In this document: positions 7,809-8,626 of the stretch, piece after piece | Layout: each line of letters begins with the position of its first letter | Numbering within the stretch: the first letter of the stretch is position 1 | DNA from: Acidobacteriota bacterium | GTDB taxonomy: Bacteria > Acidobacteriota > UBA890 > WLXD01 | Assembly (NCBI GenBank): GCA_022571615.1 | Contig: JACZXM010000098.1 | Coordinates: 1 to 8,626 of the forward strand | Length of the DNA stretch: 8,626 nucleotides | Direction of reading: 5' to 3' | Notes under the pieces: model-generated | What the model saw: only the letters and a program-made list of their open reading frames with translations | Databases searched by the model: none | Told to the model about the DNA's origin: nothing | Position numbers and translations under genes: made by a program

Positions 7809-7812
7809 TAAC

Positions 7813-8504
7813 ATGAGCATGGGCGAGACAAGCGTCGATAGCGGGTTCTCGGCCGGCGACTTTCGCCTGCTCGAGGAGATGGCGTTCGCCGGGGCGTCTG
7901 TGGCGCCGCACAGCGAGGCTCGGATCGAGGCCCTGTGGGCGAAAGCCGCGCGCCTTGTCCATCGGCTCGGCGAGAAGCTGTTCGCAGGTGAGCGTTTCAC
8001 GGTAGCCATCTGGCCCGATACCGCCCAGGACGAGCGATTGCCTTTCATCTGGGCACGCTTGAAGCGAGCCGTTGGGGCGCGATACGCGACGCACATCGGT
8101 ATATTCTTGGCGCCCGATCAATGCAATCTCTGCATCGATCTGGAGAAGGACCTGCTCGACGCTGGCTCGGCAGCGGAGCACCTCGACCAGGTACTCGACT
8201 TCTATCGCTGCAAGCTCGCTGAGAGCATCGGATCGCTCGGCCGCTCGGATGTGAAGGTCTGGACCGATCCGCATAACGTCGTGAGCGCGGCGGAGTTTCC
8301 GCGCCTCGACTTCGAGCGCTTCAGGATGCCAACACGGATACCGACCACCCCTGGCCGCGGATCGGCTACCTGTTCGATGCCACCGAGGTCCAGGCGTTCG
8401 CCGAGGATTGGGTACAAGAGACCGCGCTCCGAGCGATGCCGCTGGCGCGCGTCTATGACGCGATGATACGGGCATACCGCGGCGGACCCGAACCGCTGCG
8501 CTAG
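7813..8504 (+). CDS. Unassigned protein with an internal -1 frameshift (possibly distant DUF1054/YktB-like)
   Basis: The frame from ATG 7813 is coherent through residue 170 (ending LDFERF near 8322), then turns into low-complexity Arg/Ser/Pro-rich sequence and stops at 8466. From 8322 the -1 frame is clearly the true continuation: QDANTDTDHPWPRIGYLFDA, then EVQAFAEDWVQETALR, stopping at TAG 8502-8504. Joined, the protein would be about 230 residues. It has no signal peptide or membrane segment and is likely cytoplasmic. Visible pieces are FSAGDFRLLE near residue 12, RIEALWAKAARLVHRLGEKL near 37-56, and a beta-like THIGIFLAPDQCNLCIDLEKDL at about 94-115. The F-S/T-x-x-DF opening, R-x-EAL helix and H-x-x-IGIF strand vaguely recall the DUF1054 (YktB) family. 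I rate that at about one in four, and no function follows from it. There is no slippery heptamer at the shift, so programmed frameshifting is unlikely. Confidence 0.6.
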
Positions 8505-8538
8505 GGGATCCGGCGGGCGTGCGGTAGCCTCAGCGGCC

Positions 8539-8626
8539 ACGGAGGGAACTCGGCTAGGCCCCTATCAGATCCTGGCGAACGGCGCCGGCGGCATGGGTGA
8601 GGTGTATGTCGCCGAGGACACCCGTC
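8539..8626 (+). CDS. Serine/threonine protein kinase, N-terminal fragment (runs off the window)
   Basis: The frame containing 8545 reads EGTRLGPYQILANGAGGMG, then EVYVAEDTR. This is the opening of a Hanks-type bacterial Ser/Thr kinase: the TRLGPY lead-in followed by the glycine-rich ATP-binding loop G-x-G-x-x-G. Only about 29 residues are in the window, so the catalytic Lys, HRD and DFG motifs and any C-terminal WD40, TPR or membrane parts cannot be seen. The start is unclear: the frame is open back to 8467 but has no ATG, GTG or TTG before the kinase motif. The ACG at 8539 sits where the start would be expected, and 8539 is given as a placeholder. The loop region also seems one residue shorter than the usual Y-x-I-L-x-x-(L/I)-G-x-G spacing. 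Confidence 0.68.

Noticed and set aside
7590..7811. Forward ORF of 73 codons from ATG near 7590
   Set aside because: It is Arg-rich and in the wrong frame. The convincing peptide in this stretch is in the frame of 7636.
8316..8330. Programmed -1 ribosomal frameshifting
   Set aside because: No X-XXY-YYZ slippery heptamer and no strong downstream stem are visible at the junction, so an indel is the simpler explanation.
7492..8475. Reverse-strand ORF of 327 codons over the unassigned gene
   Set aside because: Its translation is Arg/Ala-rich without motifs, while the forward strand has a good ribosome-binding site and coherent protein sequence.
1..8626. CRISPR arrays, tRNA or rRNA genes, insertion sequences, toxin-antitoxin or phage-defence genes
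   Set aside because: I saw no regularly spaced repeats, cloverleaf-like tRNA, transposase motifs or terminal inverted repeats. The recognised genes are metabolic, transport-related or signalling.

Overview
The window is a GC-rich (about 60% or more) bacterial chromosomal segment. A Gram-negative outer membrane is implied by the C-terminal part of a TonB-dependent-receptor-like protein. That protein occurs together with a secreted S9-family prolyl oligopeptidase-like enzyme and a bacterial Ser/Thr kinase whose N-terminus reads GTRLGPYQIL. This combination suggests Acidobacteriota or a similar phylum. The taxonomic guess is inference from gene style only; there is no rRNA or marker gene to settle it.

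Layout. Positions 1-4089 form a forward-strand group: the 3' end of the outer-membrane receptor (1-927), an agmatinase/arginase-family ureohydrolase (1058-2038), and an exported S9 peptidase (2032-4089) whose GTG start lies inside the end of the ureohydrolase gene. A gene-free gap of 73 bp with two small hairpins (4090-4130) separates this group from a convergent reverse-strand operon. That operon, read from 7423 down to 4163, is frdA-frdB-frdC-frdD, a complete four-subunit fumarate reductase/succinate dehydrogenase of the Escherichia coli FrdABCD kind. Its flavin, iron-sulfur and membrane-anchor residues all look intact.

Upstream of frdA (7424 onward) the organisation becomes untidy. A leader of about 150 bp is followed on the forward strand by a short broken-looking ORF (7580-7785), an unassigned gene with one clear -1 frameshift (7813-8504), and the start of a Ser/Thr protein kinase that runs off the window and has no canonical start codon. 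The lesions are either genuine gene decay or small indels in the assembly.

Function. The forward group is compatible with scavenging peptides or guanidino compounds: outer-membrane uptake or recognition, extracytoplasmic peptide cleavage and hydrolysis of a guanidino substrate. Only the overlap of the last two genes directly supports a shared transcript. The frd operon encodes an inner-membrane complex coupling fumarate/succinate interconversion to the quinone pool. I do not see a clearly novel system here. The most checkable oddities are the frameshifts at the right end, the sharp base-composition change inside the S9 peptidase gene, and the E. coli-type frd operon in a genome that looks acidobacterial.
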